From UBA1424 sp041654095 (GTDB taxonomy: Bacteria; Bacillota_I; Bacilli_A; RFN20; CAG-826), in contig JBAZED010000002.1 of the NCBI GenBank assembly GCA_041654095.1, positions 1 to 64,000 of the forward strand: DNA of 64,000 nucleotides, given 5' to 3'. Below, one piece after another: positions 26,062 through 34,291 of this stretch. The translations under genes were made by a program, and so were the position numbers. The notes beneath the pieces were generated by a model. That model ran no database searches. It worked only from the letters and a program-made list of their open reading frames with translations, and was not told where the DNA came from. The first letter of the stretch is position 1. Each line of letters opens with the position of its first letter.

Positions 26062-26526
26062 TTATTGACCTTCCTTTCCAGGTTCACTTTTTTCGACAAT
26101 CAATTTATTGCCGTCGACGCTGACGATGGTGACAACTTCGTCAACGACGATTTTGATGTTTTTATCGCGGGCGATTGCAGTCCAGACGACGCCGTTGAGC
26201 TTCACTTCCCCGTGTGAAAATTCATCGATGCCTTTCGTGACCGTGCACCTCTGCCCGATTTTTTCTTCGACGTTCGATTTGACTTCTTTTTTATACAAGT
26301 ATTTTTTGGCTAACGGCCGAATCGTGAATACCAAGACAAAGCCAACGACTAAAAAGACGATGATTTCAACCCAGAACGGGATTCCGGGAATAATCGATAG
26401 AATAATAGCCAGCAGGGCCCCCGCTGCAAACCAAATCGAAACGAGGTCAGGCTCGAGTGCTTCGATGATGACGGATAAGACGAAGATACCGAGCCAAATC
26501 CATATCATGATGTTTTCTATATTCAT
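26062..26526 (-). CDS. NfeD-family membrane protein
   Basis: A 154-residue NfeD protein: about four N-terminal hydrophobic segments (MIWIWLGIFVLSVIIEALEP, then IWFAAGALLAIILSIIPG and VEIIVFLVVGFVLVFTIRPLA) and a C-terminal OB-fold-like domain (GQRCTVTKGIDEFSHGEVKLNGVVWTAIA) of the NfeD type. It lacks the N-terminal ClpP-like protease of long NfeD forms. NfeD1b-type proteins work with SPFH proteins in membrane organisation. First gene of the pair; GGAGG lies 11 nt before the ATG. A palindrome TTGCATTTATGCAA (26617-26630) lies in the divergent intergenic space. Confidence 0.9.
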   Translation of the reverse strand: MNIENIMIWIWLGIFVLSVIIEALEPDLVSIWFAAGALLAIILSIIPGIPFWVEIIVFLVVGFVLVFTIRPLAKKYLYKKEVKSNVEEKIGQRCTVTKGIDEFSHGEVKLNGVVWTAIARDKNIKIVVDEVVTIVSVDGNKLIVEKSEPGKEGQ

Positions 26527-26692
26527 ATATTATTGTGCCTCCATAAAAAATATACATTAAATCGCAGCTATTAACAATTATTAAAGTGGGCTTTTCACCC
26601 GCTGATTGGCTTGTTTTTGCATTTATGCAAGTGGACAAACGTTATTCGAATGATGACATAATGAATTATAATGATGGCAGGGGAATATGACG

Positions 26693-27304
26693 ATGACCAA
26701 CGATAATCGCAAACTAAAGCGCCTTTGGATTTCTATGTTAATGGTGGCCAGCTGGGTTTTATGCCTTGTTACCGTTAATTATCCGGAAGACCACGTCTTA
26801 GGCTTTTCGCCAATATTGATGTATGTCTTTTACTCCCTGATGACCGGGCTCTCGCTAGCGGCTTTGGCTGCCATTCTTCTAAAGAAGCCGCTCCTCAGCG
26901 ATGTCTTAGCCGGAGCGGTTTTGCCTCTCTATTTCGTTCTTTTTGGCATCGTCTTAATCAAGCGCTTGCTCTTGGGCTATGTTCTCTTTTTCCCGTTGAT
27001 GACCATTTCCTTATTCGTCTCCGCCGGATTAGCGCTCACCATCATCGTCCTGCTTATTATCACCCGAAAAAAACAAGGCTATTTGCTATCGATCATCGCC
27101 TATTCAATTTTCCTATTTGTCGTCGTTATGGAATCTTACCCAGTCGCCTACGAAGAAGTGACCGAGGTGTATGGAAATCTTAAACTAGTCTATTTCGTGG
27201 CGATTATCACCGCGGCGATTCTCGGCATCATCCACGCTTCGAAATCATATAAAGAAATAAAAGAAAAACCACCTCTCGGTGGTGATCAACTCAATAAACA
27301 TTAG
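26693..27304 (+). CDS. Hydrophobic membrane protein of unknown function
   Basis: About 203 residues, six to seven hydrophobic helices, with a short basic N terminus (NDNRKLKRLW) and a charged C-terminal tail. Family not recognised. ATG at 26693 fits the AGGGG site (8-9 nt) better than the ATG at 26687, though both are possible. Its stop overlaps the stop of the convergent endonuclease gene by 4 bp (27301-27304). A hairpin CCACC-TCTC-GGTGG lies inside the last codons, without a T run, so it may slow or protect convergent transcripts (inference). Confidence 0.6.
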   Translation: MTNDNRKLKRLWISMLMVASWVLCLVTVNYPEDHVLGFSPILMYVFYSLMTGLSLAALAAILLKKPLLSDVLAGAVLPLYFVLFGIVLIKRLLLGYVLFFPLMTISLFVSAGLALTIIVLLIITRKKQGYLLSIIAYSIFLFVVVMESYPVAYEEVTEVYGNLKLVYFVAIITAAILGIIHASKSYKEIKEKPPLGGDQLNKH

Positions 27305-28209
27305 TAAATCGAATGAGCCCATTCAGGGTGGTCGATGAAGGGATTGCGATTATGTTGATGATTTTCGTAAATGAGGTTGTTGCGATTCATTTCGAATTGG
27401 TCGACGGGGTCGAACTCATGCCATTCTAAAAGAGTGTTGAGATATCCGAGGGTCGTTCCATTTTTAGGATATGAGTTGACCAAACTGCAGTTGCTGGGAT
27501 AGATGAGAGCCATATAAAAACAGGCTCGGGCGACATCGCCTTTATCTTGATCAACCGGTTCGTAAATCCCATCGTCGGTCTTGCCGTTGTATTTTCCAGA
27601 GTTTAAACCGCGATGATCCTTGCCGGTCGTGCCGCTTGTGACTATTCCAAAATTACGGGAAACGCGATAAGAGTTGTTATTTGGCTTGTCAGAGGCGCGA
27701 AGGTGGTGCAAATCGCATCCTGGATCATTGCCGGTGTCGAAGTTGCCATGCGATTTCGGCCAGATGTGCTCTTTGTCCCAAATCGTCGTGTAGTCGCTTC
27801 GCTTCGCCGCACCCGAACTGCCGGTTTTAAAATTGTACGACGCATAGATAATCCGCATATACGGATTATCGTCTGAGGCGTTTGGCGATAACGTCCAATC
27901 GCGATCGGTTTCCGTCATGGCATCAGCGGCGGCCGAATAGGAGATTTTCGTATGGCCGCTGACGATGCTCCGGAGTTGCGAGGCGGTCGGATTAGAACCT
28001 AACGTGCTGTAGTAACTCGCATATTTTGAAGGCATTTCATAATGGTTTGATTCACCGCTGCTCGAGGAAGAGCTATTGCTCGTATTTGCATCGGAGGATG
28101 AACTCGACGAATCAACCGGTTTATTGCACGACGAAAGCAAGAGCGTCCCGAGAGACAATGCGAAGAGAAATGTATTTATGAATGGTTGATTAATGCGCAC
28201 GTATGGCAT
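27301..28209 (-). CDS. Surface endonuclease I-family lipoprotein
   Basis: About 302 residues. Signal peptide with lipobox LSSC (Cys about 28) and a long Ser-rich linker, then an endonuclease I (EndA/NucM-type) domain: WDKEHIWPKSHG (about residues 144-155), D-x-x-H-like DLHHLRASDKPNNNSYR and KDHRGLNSGKYNGK. The catalytic His in KEH and the Asn pair are present. It should degrade DNA outside the cell while tethered to the membrane. ATG at 28209 overlaps the -10-like TATAAT (28208-28213), so the GTG at 28200, nine bases further on, is the likely start if the mRNA is leaderless. No Shine-Dalgarno is seen. Confidence 0.88.
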   Translation of the reverse strand: MPYVRINQPFINTFLFALSLGTLLLSSCNKPVDSSSSSSDANTSNSSSSSSGESNHYEMPSKYASYYSTLGSNPTASQLRSIVSGHTKISYSAAADAMTETDRDWTLSPNASDDNPYMRIIYASYNFKTGSSGAAKRSDYTTIWDKEHIWPKSHGNFDTGNDPGCDLHHLRASDKPNNNSYRVSRNFGIVTSGTTGKDHRGLNSGKYNGKTDDGIYEPVDQDKGDVARACFYMALIYPSNCSLVNSYPKNGTTLGYLNTLLEWHEFDPVDQFEMNRNNLIYENHQHNRNPFIDHPEWAHSIY

Positions 28210-28273
28210 TATAACAAAACTCGGAAAATTATTAAAATAATAACTATATTATGTTTGCGTTTATTGTATCGGC

Positions 28274-28858
28274 CTAAGCACAAGTATAAGTTATCACCAC
28301 AGAATTGATGATGAATTCGGAGCCGGCATAACCATAGAACCTAAATCCCATATAAAAAATTGCTTGATATGCATCGATTATGCTCGAATCAAGAGAATAG
28401 GGGGAGGTCTGACTATTTAAATCGATGTAATTGGGTTGCGATCCTGGCGATGTACCATAAAACAGCCTTAGCGCACTCCAAGTGCCTGATTTCTCAAAAG
28501 TCACGGTTACCGATTTGACTCCTGTGAAAGGGTAGTGGCTGTTATAGAAAGTTCGCCAGCCCATCTCATAGGAGTAATGAATGCCAATGTGCCCGTTTTC
28601 AGGCGCAAAGGCTGGAGCCAATATCGTCCATTCCATCGCCCGGCTGGGCACATAAGAGACTGTGGGGTTAAAATCCTTAACGGCCGAGGTCAGCTCCGAA
28701 TACTGATTCGTCGAATCCAGTTGAACGGTGTATATTTCCTGTTCGGCATTCGCGACGATTTTTATATCGCCGCGATAATCGCCAATTATCGCCTTTCCGA
28801 CAGAGACACATAGCAACGCCAAAACCGCACCGGTAAACAAGCGGAAAATTTTTTTCAT
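28274..28858 (-). CDS. Secreted protein of unknown function
   Basis: About 194 residues. Signal peptide MKKIFRLFTGAVLALLCVSVGKAIIG, then a mature part rich in Ser, Thr and aromatic residues, of beta-strand character (SVTVTFEKSGTWSALRLFYG near the middle, and FIINSVVITYTC at the end). A carbohydrate- or surface-binding module is conceivable; no family is recognised. It has only two Cys-like residues after the signal, and no lipobox. ATG at 28858 has GGAGAAAG upstream and is preferred over 28927. Confidence 0.6.
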   Translation of the reverse strand: MKKIFRLFTGAVLALLCVSVGKAIIGDYRGDIKIVANAEQEIYTVQLDSTNQYSELTSAVKDFNPTVSYVPSRAMEWTILAPAFAPENGHIGIHYSYEMGWRTFYNSHYPFTGVKSVTVTFEKSGTWSALRLFYGTSPGSQPNYIDLNSQTSPYSLDSSIIDAYQAIFYMGFRFYGYAGSEFIINSVVITYTCA

Positions 28859-28910
28859 TTTCTTTCTCCAATGATGATGAGCACTTAAACCTATTTTATA
28901 CCCGCTGTCG

Positions 28911-28937
28911 AAAAAGAAAAGAGCCAATTTTGGCCCT
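28911..28937 (-). terminator. Terminator after metG
   Basis: Minus strand GGGCCAA pairs with TTGGCTC (one G-U), followed by TTTTCTTTTTC. The stem starts at the metG stop codon. Confidence 0.6.
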
Positions 28938-30519
28938 ATTTCATCAACTCTTGAATGTAAGGTATTTCGATCGCGGCGTCCAACCTCGGAAAGAGAGGAT
29001 CGCCTTTGTTTATTTTAATGCCACCGACGAAACCAAATTGATAGATGTTTGCATATTTTCTCTGTTCGGCATTAAGGCCTAATTGATCAAATAATTTATC
29101 TGAGGAATGAACGAGGATCGGTTTGAGGAGCATGCCGGAAATAAATAGGACATTGGCGAGGTGTGCCATGACGCTGGCGAGTTCGCCGCGCTTTGTCGCA
29201 TCTTTGTTTAAGGCCCAAGGGGCGGTGTCATCAATGTACTTATTGGCTTTGGCAACAAGATTGTTTACTTTAGTAAAAGCATCGGTCAATTTCAAATCGT
29301 CGAGGTCTGCTTCGTATCCGGCGATGGTCTGTTCGGCCAAAACGCGCAAATCGTGGTCAAAAACTGTCACGTCGGCCGCATAAGTCGGAATAATGCCATC
29401 AAAGTACTTGTTGATCATCGCCAAGGTGCGATTGAGGAGGTTGCCAAAATCGTTGGCGAGATCATTGTTGATGCGCTCGACGAATTGCTCGGGCGTGAAT
29501 TGACCGTCGCTTCCGAAAACGACTTCTCGTGCTAAGTAATAGCGAACAGCATCAACACCATATCTTTCGATTAGAGGATAAGGAGAGACGACGTTGCCTT
29601 TGGATTTCGACATCTTGCCGTCCTTCATCATCAAAAGGCCGTGGACGAACAAGCGATCAGGCTCTCTGATTCCTAAGCCCATCAAAAACATCGGCCAGTA
29701 AATGGCGTGAAAACGCGAAATATCGGCGCCCATCAAATGGACGATCTCGCTTTCTTCGTCAACCCAAAATTTATTGAAAAGTTCGGGGTTTTCCGAATCA
29801 TATCCCAAGGCAGTAATATAATTGCTCAAGGCGTCCAGCCAGACATAGACGACGTGGCGCGGATCTTCGTGCGTCGGAATGCCCCAATTGAACGAAGTGC
29901 GTGAAACGCACAAATCGTCGAGTCCCGGCTTGATGAACGTATTGATCATCTCGTTTTTGCGATTGATCGGCAAGAGAAATTTTGGATTGTCATCCATAAT
30001 TTTTAACAGCCTGCCGACATATTTGCCGGTCTTAAAGAAGTAAGCATCTTCGCTGGCGGTATGGACGGGGCGATGGCAATCCGGACACAACTTTTCGGGG
30101 CCGACTTGCGTCTCGGTCCAAAAGGACTCGCAAGGCGTGCAATACCAGCCTTCGTATTTACCTAAATAGATGTCGCCTTGATTATATAATTTGGTAAAGA
30201 TGTCTTGCACGACGCGGGTGTGGCGAGTTTCGGTCGTGCGGATGAAGTCATCATTGCTGATTTCGAGAGTCTTCCACAACTTCTGAAAATCGGCGGCGAT
30301 ATCATCGACGAATTGCTGCTCGCTCTTGCCGGCGAGCTTGGCGTTATTCTGTATTTTTTCGCCGTGCTCATCGGTGCCCGTTAGATAATATGTCTCAAAT
30401 CCGCGCATTCTCTTATAGCGGGCGAAAATATCGGCGACAACCGTCGTGTAGGCGTGGCCAATATGAGCTTTGGCACTCGGATAGTAGATAGGCGTGGTGA
30501 TATAGAATTTCTTTTTCAT
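28936..30519 (-). CDS. metG: Methionyl-tRNA synthetase
   Basis: A 527-residue class I synthetase. The HIGH motif is SAKAHIGHAYTT (about residues 14-25), the zinc knuckle has CTPCESFWTE and LCPDCHRP (about 127-150), and KMSKSKGN (about 299-306) is the KMSKS loop. The WLDALSNYITALGYD motif and the anticodon-binding helix bundle follow. It has no C-terminal tRNA-binding (Arc1p-like) domain, as in the short MetG type. It follows rpmE, separated by a hairpin at 30532-30547. No T-box leader is visible in the 38-bp gap. Confidence 0.96.
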   Translation of the reverse strand: MKKKFYITTPIYYPSAKAHIGHAYTTVVADIFARYKRMRGFETYYLTGTDEHGEKIQNNAKLAGKSEQQFVDDIAADFQKLWKTLEISNDDFIRTTETRHTRVVQDIFTKLYNQGDIYLGKYEGWYCTPCESFWTETQVGPEKLCPDCHRPVHTASEDAYFFKTGKYVGRLLKIMDDNPKFLLPINRKNEMINTFIKPGLDDLCVSRTSFNWGIPTHEDPRHVVYVWLDALSNYITALGYDSENPELFNKFWVDEESEIVHLMGADISRFHAIYWPMFLMGLGIREPDRLFVHGLLMMKDGKMSKSKGNVVSPYPLIERYGVDAVRYYLAREVVFGSDGQFTPEQFVERINNDLANDFGNLLNRTLAMINKYFDGIIPTYAADVTVFDHDLRVLAEQTIAGYEADLDDLKLTDAFTKVNNLVAKANKYIDDTAPWALNKDATKRGELASVMAHLANVLFISGMLLKPILVHSSDKLFDQLGLNAEQRKYANIYQFGFVGGIKINKGDPLFPRLDAAIEIPYIQELMK

Positions 30520-30525
30520 TGCGTT

Positions 30526-30547
30526 TAAAAAACCGCCATACGGCGGT
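30526..30547 (-). terminator. Terminator between rpmE and metG
   Basis: ACCGCC (30532-30537) and GGCGGT (30542-30547) form a perfect stem with loop ATAC; on the minus strand TTTTTT follows. It ends rpmE, only 7 bp before the metG start. Confidence 0.85.
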
Positions 30548-30557
30548 CTTTCTTTTT

Positions 30558-30767
30558 TTATTTGTTCTTTAAGCCGTATTTCTTATTGAAAGTATCAACG
30601 CGACCATCGGCCTGAGTGAATCTCTGCTTGCCGGTGTAATAAGAGTGGCAGTTCGAGCAGGTATCAACACGAATTTCCTTCAGAGTTGATCCGGTTTCAA
30701 ACGTCGATCCACAAGTGACACAAGTGACGGTGACGCGATTGTACTTGGGGTGAATATCTTTTTTCAT
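30558..30767 (-). CDS. rpmE: 50S ribosomal protein L31, zinc-binding type
   Basis: A 69-residue L31 (MKKDIHPKYNRVTVTCVTC start). The zinc ligands are CVTC at about residues 16-19 and CSNC at about 37-40, so it is the C+ form rather than the zinc-independent paralogue. It ends with the usual VDTFNKKYGL. GGAGATTTTT lies 6-9 nt before the ATG. A palindrome (30818-30833) lies in the upstream region. A zinc-regulated paralogue was not seen in this window. Confidence 0.95.
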   Translation of the reverse strand: MKKDIHPKYNRVTVTCVTCGSTFETGSTLKEIRVDTCSNCHSYYTGKQRFTQADGRVDTFNKKYGLKNK

Positions 30768-30817
30768 AAAAATCTCCTTCCGCCTTGGACCTCATAGGTT
30801 CCAAAGAAAGTTGCTTT

Positions 30818-30833
30818 GTAATGTTATCATTAC
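30818..30833 (-). promoter_or_regulatory. 16-bp palindrome upstream of rpmE
   Basis: GTAATG-TTAT-CATTAC is a perfect inverted repeat. It lies between the 30871 gene's stop and the rpmE ATG. No T run follows, so it is more likely an operator than a terminator. It recalls Fur/Zur-family boxes with ATTAC half-sites, but is not a clear match. Confidence 0.3.
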
Positions 30834-30870
30834 TCGTTTTAGAAAGCAAATACATTCCATTACAAATGAA

Positions 30871-31464
30871 TTATAGGTCGTAATACCTCTTCTTAAACTC
30901 CTCCGTCCAAAGCCTGGCCGGCAAATATAAAATTTCTTTAGAAATTGACGGGGCGATGATAAAGGGGTTAATTCCCAATCGTAAATTGCTGTTGTGCACA
31001 GGCCGAAGGTACAACATTGATAAATAGACGAGCCGCCCTCGGGCATAGGGTTCGGGAATCAGATAATACCTAGGTTCGCTCAATTCGGCATTCAGCATCG
31101 TGTGCAGCGTGCGAAGATCTTTAGGTCCGCGCTTCGGAAGTTCGATAGCTTGAAGCGACTTCAAAATATCGACGTATAATTCAGGGTTATCGGCGAACTC
31201 CTTGGCGGGTGAGAAGAGAACCCAGAGCGGATAAGGTCTGGTATAAGTTATTTCGTTAGTCCATGTTCTAAAGACATAGCCATAGACGATGTCGCCGCCG
31301 GCGATCAGCTTCTCGCGGCGATAGTAATCCATCGTTAAAAAGCCCAGCATTTTGCCTTTGAAGGTGTCTTTTCCGGCGATATACGCAATATCGTTTTTCT
31401 TAAAAGAAAGGCGCTTTTCAACGAAATTGTTCTGCAAATTGTCGAGTGCTTTCCGATCAAACAT
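30871..31464 (-). CDS. Hypothetical cytosolic protein
   Basis: A 197-residue protein, rich in aromatic and basic residues, with no signal peptide or membrane helix (MFDRKALDNLQNNFVEKRL start). It contains DTFKGKMLGFLTMDYYRREK and YARGRLVYLSMLYLRP, which suggest a compact mixed fold. No family is recognised. The promoter at 31471-31476 is only 6 nt from the ATG, and there is no Shine-Dalgarno. It is divergent from tldD (93 bp between). Confidence 0.6.
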   Translation of the reverse strand: MFDRKALDNLQNNFVEKRLSFKKNDIAYIAGKDTFKGKMLGFLTMDYYRREKLIAGGDIVYGYVFRTWTNEITYTRPYPLWVLFSPAKEFADNPELYVDILKSLQAIELPKRGPKDLRTLHTMLNAELSEPRYYLIPEPYARGRLVYLSMLYLRPVHNSNLRLGINPFIIAPSISKEILYLPARLWTEEFKKRYYDL

Positions 31465-31470
31465 TCAATT

Positions 31471-31476
31471 ATTATA
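31471..31476 (-). promoter_or_regulatory. Leaderless -10 box of the hypothetical gene at 30871
   Basis: Perfect TATAAT on the minus strand, preceded by TG, with 6 nt to the ATG at 31464. The -35 is poor. Confidence 0.4.
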
Positions 31477-31556
31477 CATATTTGCGAGTATTGGGGTGTA
31501 TTATTCAAGGGAATAATGTTAAAATTGTTCCCACGAAAATAAAGGAGGATCTTGGT

Positions 31557-32954
31557 ATGATTGCAAAATCTTTGGCGATTGATGTTTTAAACGCCGGTCT
31601 CGCGACAGGCGCCGATTTCGCTGAAATATACTTAGAAGAAAACAATTCGTCGTATTTGTTGTTGGAAAACGGCAAGACTGAATCGGCGCTCAACAGCACC
31701 ACTTTCGGAGCCGGCATTCGTCTATTGAATAAATTGCAAAGCGTTTATGGCTACACGAATGATCTGTCCCGCAAAGGACTCTTGAAATTGGCGACATCGC
31801 TCGCTAATTCATTTAAGGGCGAGCGGTTGATCACCGTCGAAAAAATCAACAAGGTCAGAGTAAAGAACATCCACGTTTACGAAAGACCGCTCAGCGAAGT
31901 ATCTCGCGAAGAAAAAATTGGTCTCCTAAAAGAGGCTCACGCCGTCATATCTGCTTATGATAAGCGCATCGTCCGCATTCAAAATGTCTTTTTAAATAAT
32001 CGCAAAGAAGTGACGATTTATAACTCAGATGGCAAGCGCTTCGACGATTTTAAAGAGCGCGGTAGAATGGTCTTTATCGCCATCGCTAGCGAAAATGGCA
32101 AAATCGAAACGAGCCACGATGGGCCCGGCGCTTCTGCTGGCATGGAATTCTTTACCGGCCATATCGACGTTCGCGATACGGCTCAAAAAGTCGCTGAATT
32201 AGCAATAAGGATGCTGACTGCCGCTGAATGTCCGAGCGGCAAAATGCCGGTCGTCATCGGCAACGGCTTCGGAGGCGTCGTCTTCCACGAAGCTTGCGGT
32301 CACTCTTTAGAGGCGACCTCGGTTGCCAAGAAGATATCTGTTTTCTCCGACAGCCTCGGCAAGCAAATCGCTGCCCCGATCGTCACCGCGATTGACGACG
32401 GCACCATTCCCAATGCTTGGGGTTCAAATAATATCGATGACGAAGGCAATAAAACCCAGCGCAACGTCTTGATTAAAGACGGCGTTTGCACATCCTTCCT
32501 CGTCGACTCGTTCAATGCTCGGCGCATGGGCGCAAAAGCCAATGGCGTCTGTCGCCGTGAATCATATCGATATGAACCGACATCCCGCATGTCAAATACC
32601 TATATCGAAAATGGCAAATCTACACCGGAAGAAATCATCGCAGCGACGAAACTCGGTTTGTACGCCGCGTCGATGGGCGGTGGAAGCGTGAATCCGGCAA
32701 CGGGTGAATTCAACTTCGCAGTCAGCGAAGCCTACATCATCCGCGATGGTAAAATCGCCGAACCGGTGCGTGGCGCGACCTTGATTGGTTCGGGCGCAGA
32801 AGTTTTAAAGAAAATTGATATGATCGGCAACGATTTAAAGAGATCTCAGGGGATGTGCGGCTCGGTCAGCGGCAGTATCCCAACCGATGTCGGTCAACCG
32901 ACAATTCGCATTAGTGAAATTCTCGTCGGTGGAAGAGGAGGAGCCTTAAAATGA
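31557..32954 (+). CDS. tldD: TldD metalloprotease
   Basis: About 465 residues. The metalloprotease motif is VFHEACGHSLEA (about residues 242-253), the HExxxH of the TldD/PmbA family. The N-terminal domain (NGKTESALNSTTFGAGIRLL) and the C-terminal GGSVNPATGEFNFAV are typical. TldD and TldE work as a heterodimer; in E. coli they process microcin B17 and the CcdA antitoxin. The ATG at 31557 has AAAGGAGG 9 nt upstream; the frame open from 31446 has no better start. It overlaps pmbA by 4 bp. No antimicrobial peptide gene was seen nearby. Confidence 0.92.
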   Translation: MIAKSLAIDVLNAGLATGADFAEIYLEENNSSYLLLENGKTESALNSTTFGAGIRLLNKLQSVYGYTNDLSRKGLLKLATSLANSFKGERLITVEKINKVRVKNIHVYERPLSEVSREEKIGLLKEAHAVISAYDKRIVRIQNVFLNNRKEVTIYNSDGKRFDDFKERGRMVFIAIASENGKIETSHDGPGASAGMEFFTGHIDVRDTAQKVAELAIRMLTAAECPSGKMPVVIGNGFGGVVFHEACGHSLEATSVAKKISVFSDSLGKQIAAPIVTAIDDGTIPNAWGSNNIDDEGNKTQRNVLIKDGVCTSFLVDSFNARRMGAKANGVCRRESYRYEPTSRMSNTYIENGKSTPEEIIAATKLGLYAASMGGGSVNPATGEFNFAVSEAYIIRDGKIAEPVRGATLIGSGAEVLKKIDMIGNDLKRSQGMCGSVSGSIPTDVGQPTIRISEILVGGRGGALK

Positions 32955-34273
32955 ATTACAAAAAATTCTTTGATTTAGCCCAAGCCAAAGGCATCGAAGC
33001 CAGCGAGATATACTCATCCAAAAAATATTCACTGTCGTTTGAGTTATTTCACTCGGAAGTCTCTTCGTATTCGACCAGCGAATCTTTCTCGATGTCCGCG
33101 CGCGGTATCTACAATCATAAGTTCGGAGTCGCAAACACCGAAAAAGTCGACCGCGACACTCCTGAAAACCTCGTGAATGCGATTATCGCTAACGCAAAGG
33201 TGATTGAAAAGACCGACAAAGCCCTATTGTTCAAAGGCAGCGACAAATATCAAAAGCGCAATCTCTATAACAAGGAAATCGAGACCATATCCATCGATCA
33301 GAAGATGAAAAATCTCTATGAGATTGAAGCAAAACTGAAACAGTATGATCCTCGCGTCGTGGAGATCGAGACCGTCGCTTATTCTGAAGATGCCATCGAA
33401 GTAAACTTAGTCAACTCGTATGGTCTTAACTTAAAGAGCAAATCGAATTACTTCTACTACTACGCCGTCGTCGTCGTCAAGCAAAACGACGAAGTCAAAA
33501 CCGGCTTCAAAGTCTTATTATCCAATAATCCAAAAGAACTAAATATCGATAAATTCGTCAAGGACGTCGTCCAAGACGGGACCCGCAAATTAGGCGGTAT
33601 CCAGTGCGATAGCAAAAAGTACCCAATCGTTCTCAACCAGCAAACGGCGGCTAGTTTGTTAGAACCGTATTTGGAAAGCGCCAGCGCTGAAGAAGTCCAA
33701 AAGCAATCGTCATTCTTTGCCGGCAAGTTAAACCAACTAGTTGCGAGTAAAAAGGTTACCATTTTAGAGCAACCTCTCTTAAAGAATTGTTTCTTCCGCT
33801 ATTTTGATGACGAAGGCGTTGCCACCGTCAACAAGAAAGTGATTGAGAAAGGTGTTCTTAAAATGTATTTCCACAATTTGGAAACCGCTCAAAGAGCGGG
33901 TACAGAGACAACCGGCAATGGTTATAAGGCTGGCTCAAAAATCGGTGTTGGCTTCGTAAATCCGTCTATCAAACCGGGGCGCAAATCAGAGGAACAGCTA
34001 ATTGCTTCTCTGAAAAACGGCGTCTATATCACTAACCTTGACGGCCTCCACGCCGGCATGAATTCGCAATCAGGTAACTTTTCACTTCAAGCTGAAGGTT
34101 TCATGATTCGCGATGGCAAACTGGCCGAGCCGTTAAGCCTTATTACGGTCGCCGGCAACCTTCTCGACTTATTCATGAATGTCCGCGAAGTCGCCAATAA
34201 TCCCGAGTTACAATTATCGGGTATCAATTCGCCGAGTCTTTTAGTCAAGAGTTTGGCCGTCTCAGGAAAATAA
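32951..34273 (+). CDS. pmbA: TldE/PmbA, TldD partner
   Basis: A 440-residue paralogue of TldD that lacks the HExxxH site and forms the inactive half of the heterodimer. The match is over the whole length: SFELFHSEVSSYSTSESFSMSARGIY at the start, GYKAGSKIGVGFVNPSIKPG in the middle, and SQSGNFSLQAEGFMIRDGK near the end. The ATG overlaps the TldD stop (ATGA), so it is translationally coupled. The barnase-like lipoprotein follows after 18 bp. Confidence 0.92.
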   Translation: MNYKKFFDLAQAKGIEASEIYSSKKYSLSFELFHSEVSSYSTSESFSMSARGIYNHKFGVANTEKVDRDTPENLVNAIIANAKVIEKTDKALLFKGSDKYQKRNLYNKEIETISIDQKMKNLYEIEAKLKQYDPRVVEIETVAYSEDAIEVNLVNSYGLNLKSKSNYFYYYAVVVVKQNDEVKTGFKVLLSNNPKELNIDKFVKDVVQDGTRKLGGIQCDSKKYPIVLNQQTAASLLEPYLESASAEEVQKQSSFFAGKLNQLVASKKVTILEQPLLKNCFFRYFDDEGVATVNKKVIEKGVLKMYFHNLETAQRAGTETTGNGYKAGSKIGVGFVNPSIKPGRKSEEQLIASLKNGVYITNLDGLHAGMNSQSGNFSLQAEGFMIRDGKLAEPLSLITVAGNLLDLFMNVREVANNPELQLSGINSPSLLVKSLAVSGK

Positions 34274-34291
34274 TTTAATTATATTAAAGTG

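Noticed and set aside
30768..30817. Leader hairpin for autogenous L31 control
   Set aside because: The stem TTGGAACC/GGTCCAA has a bulge and is short; not enough evidence.
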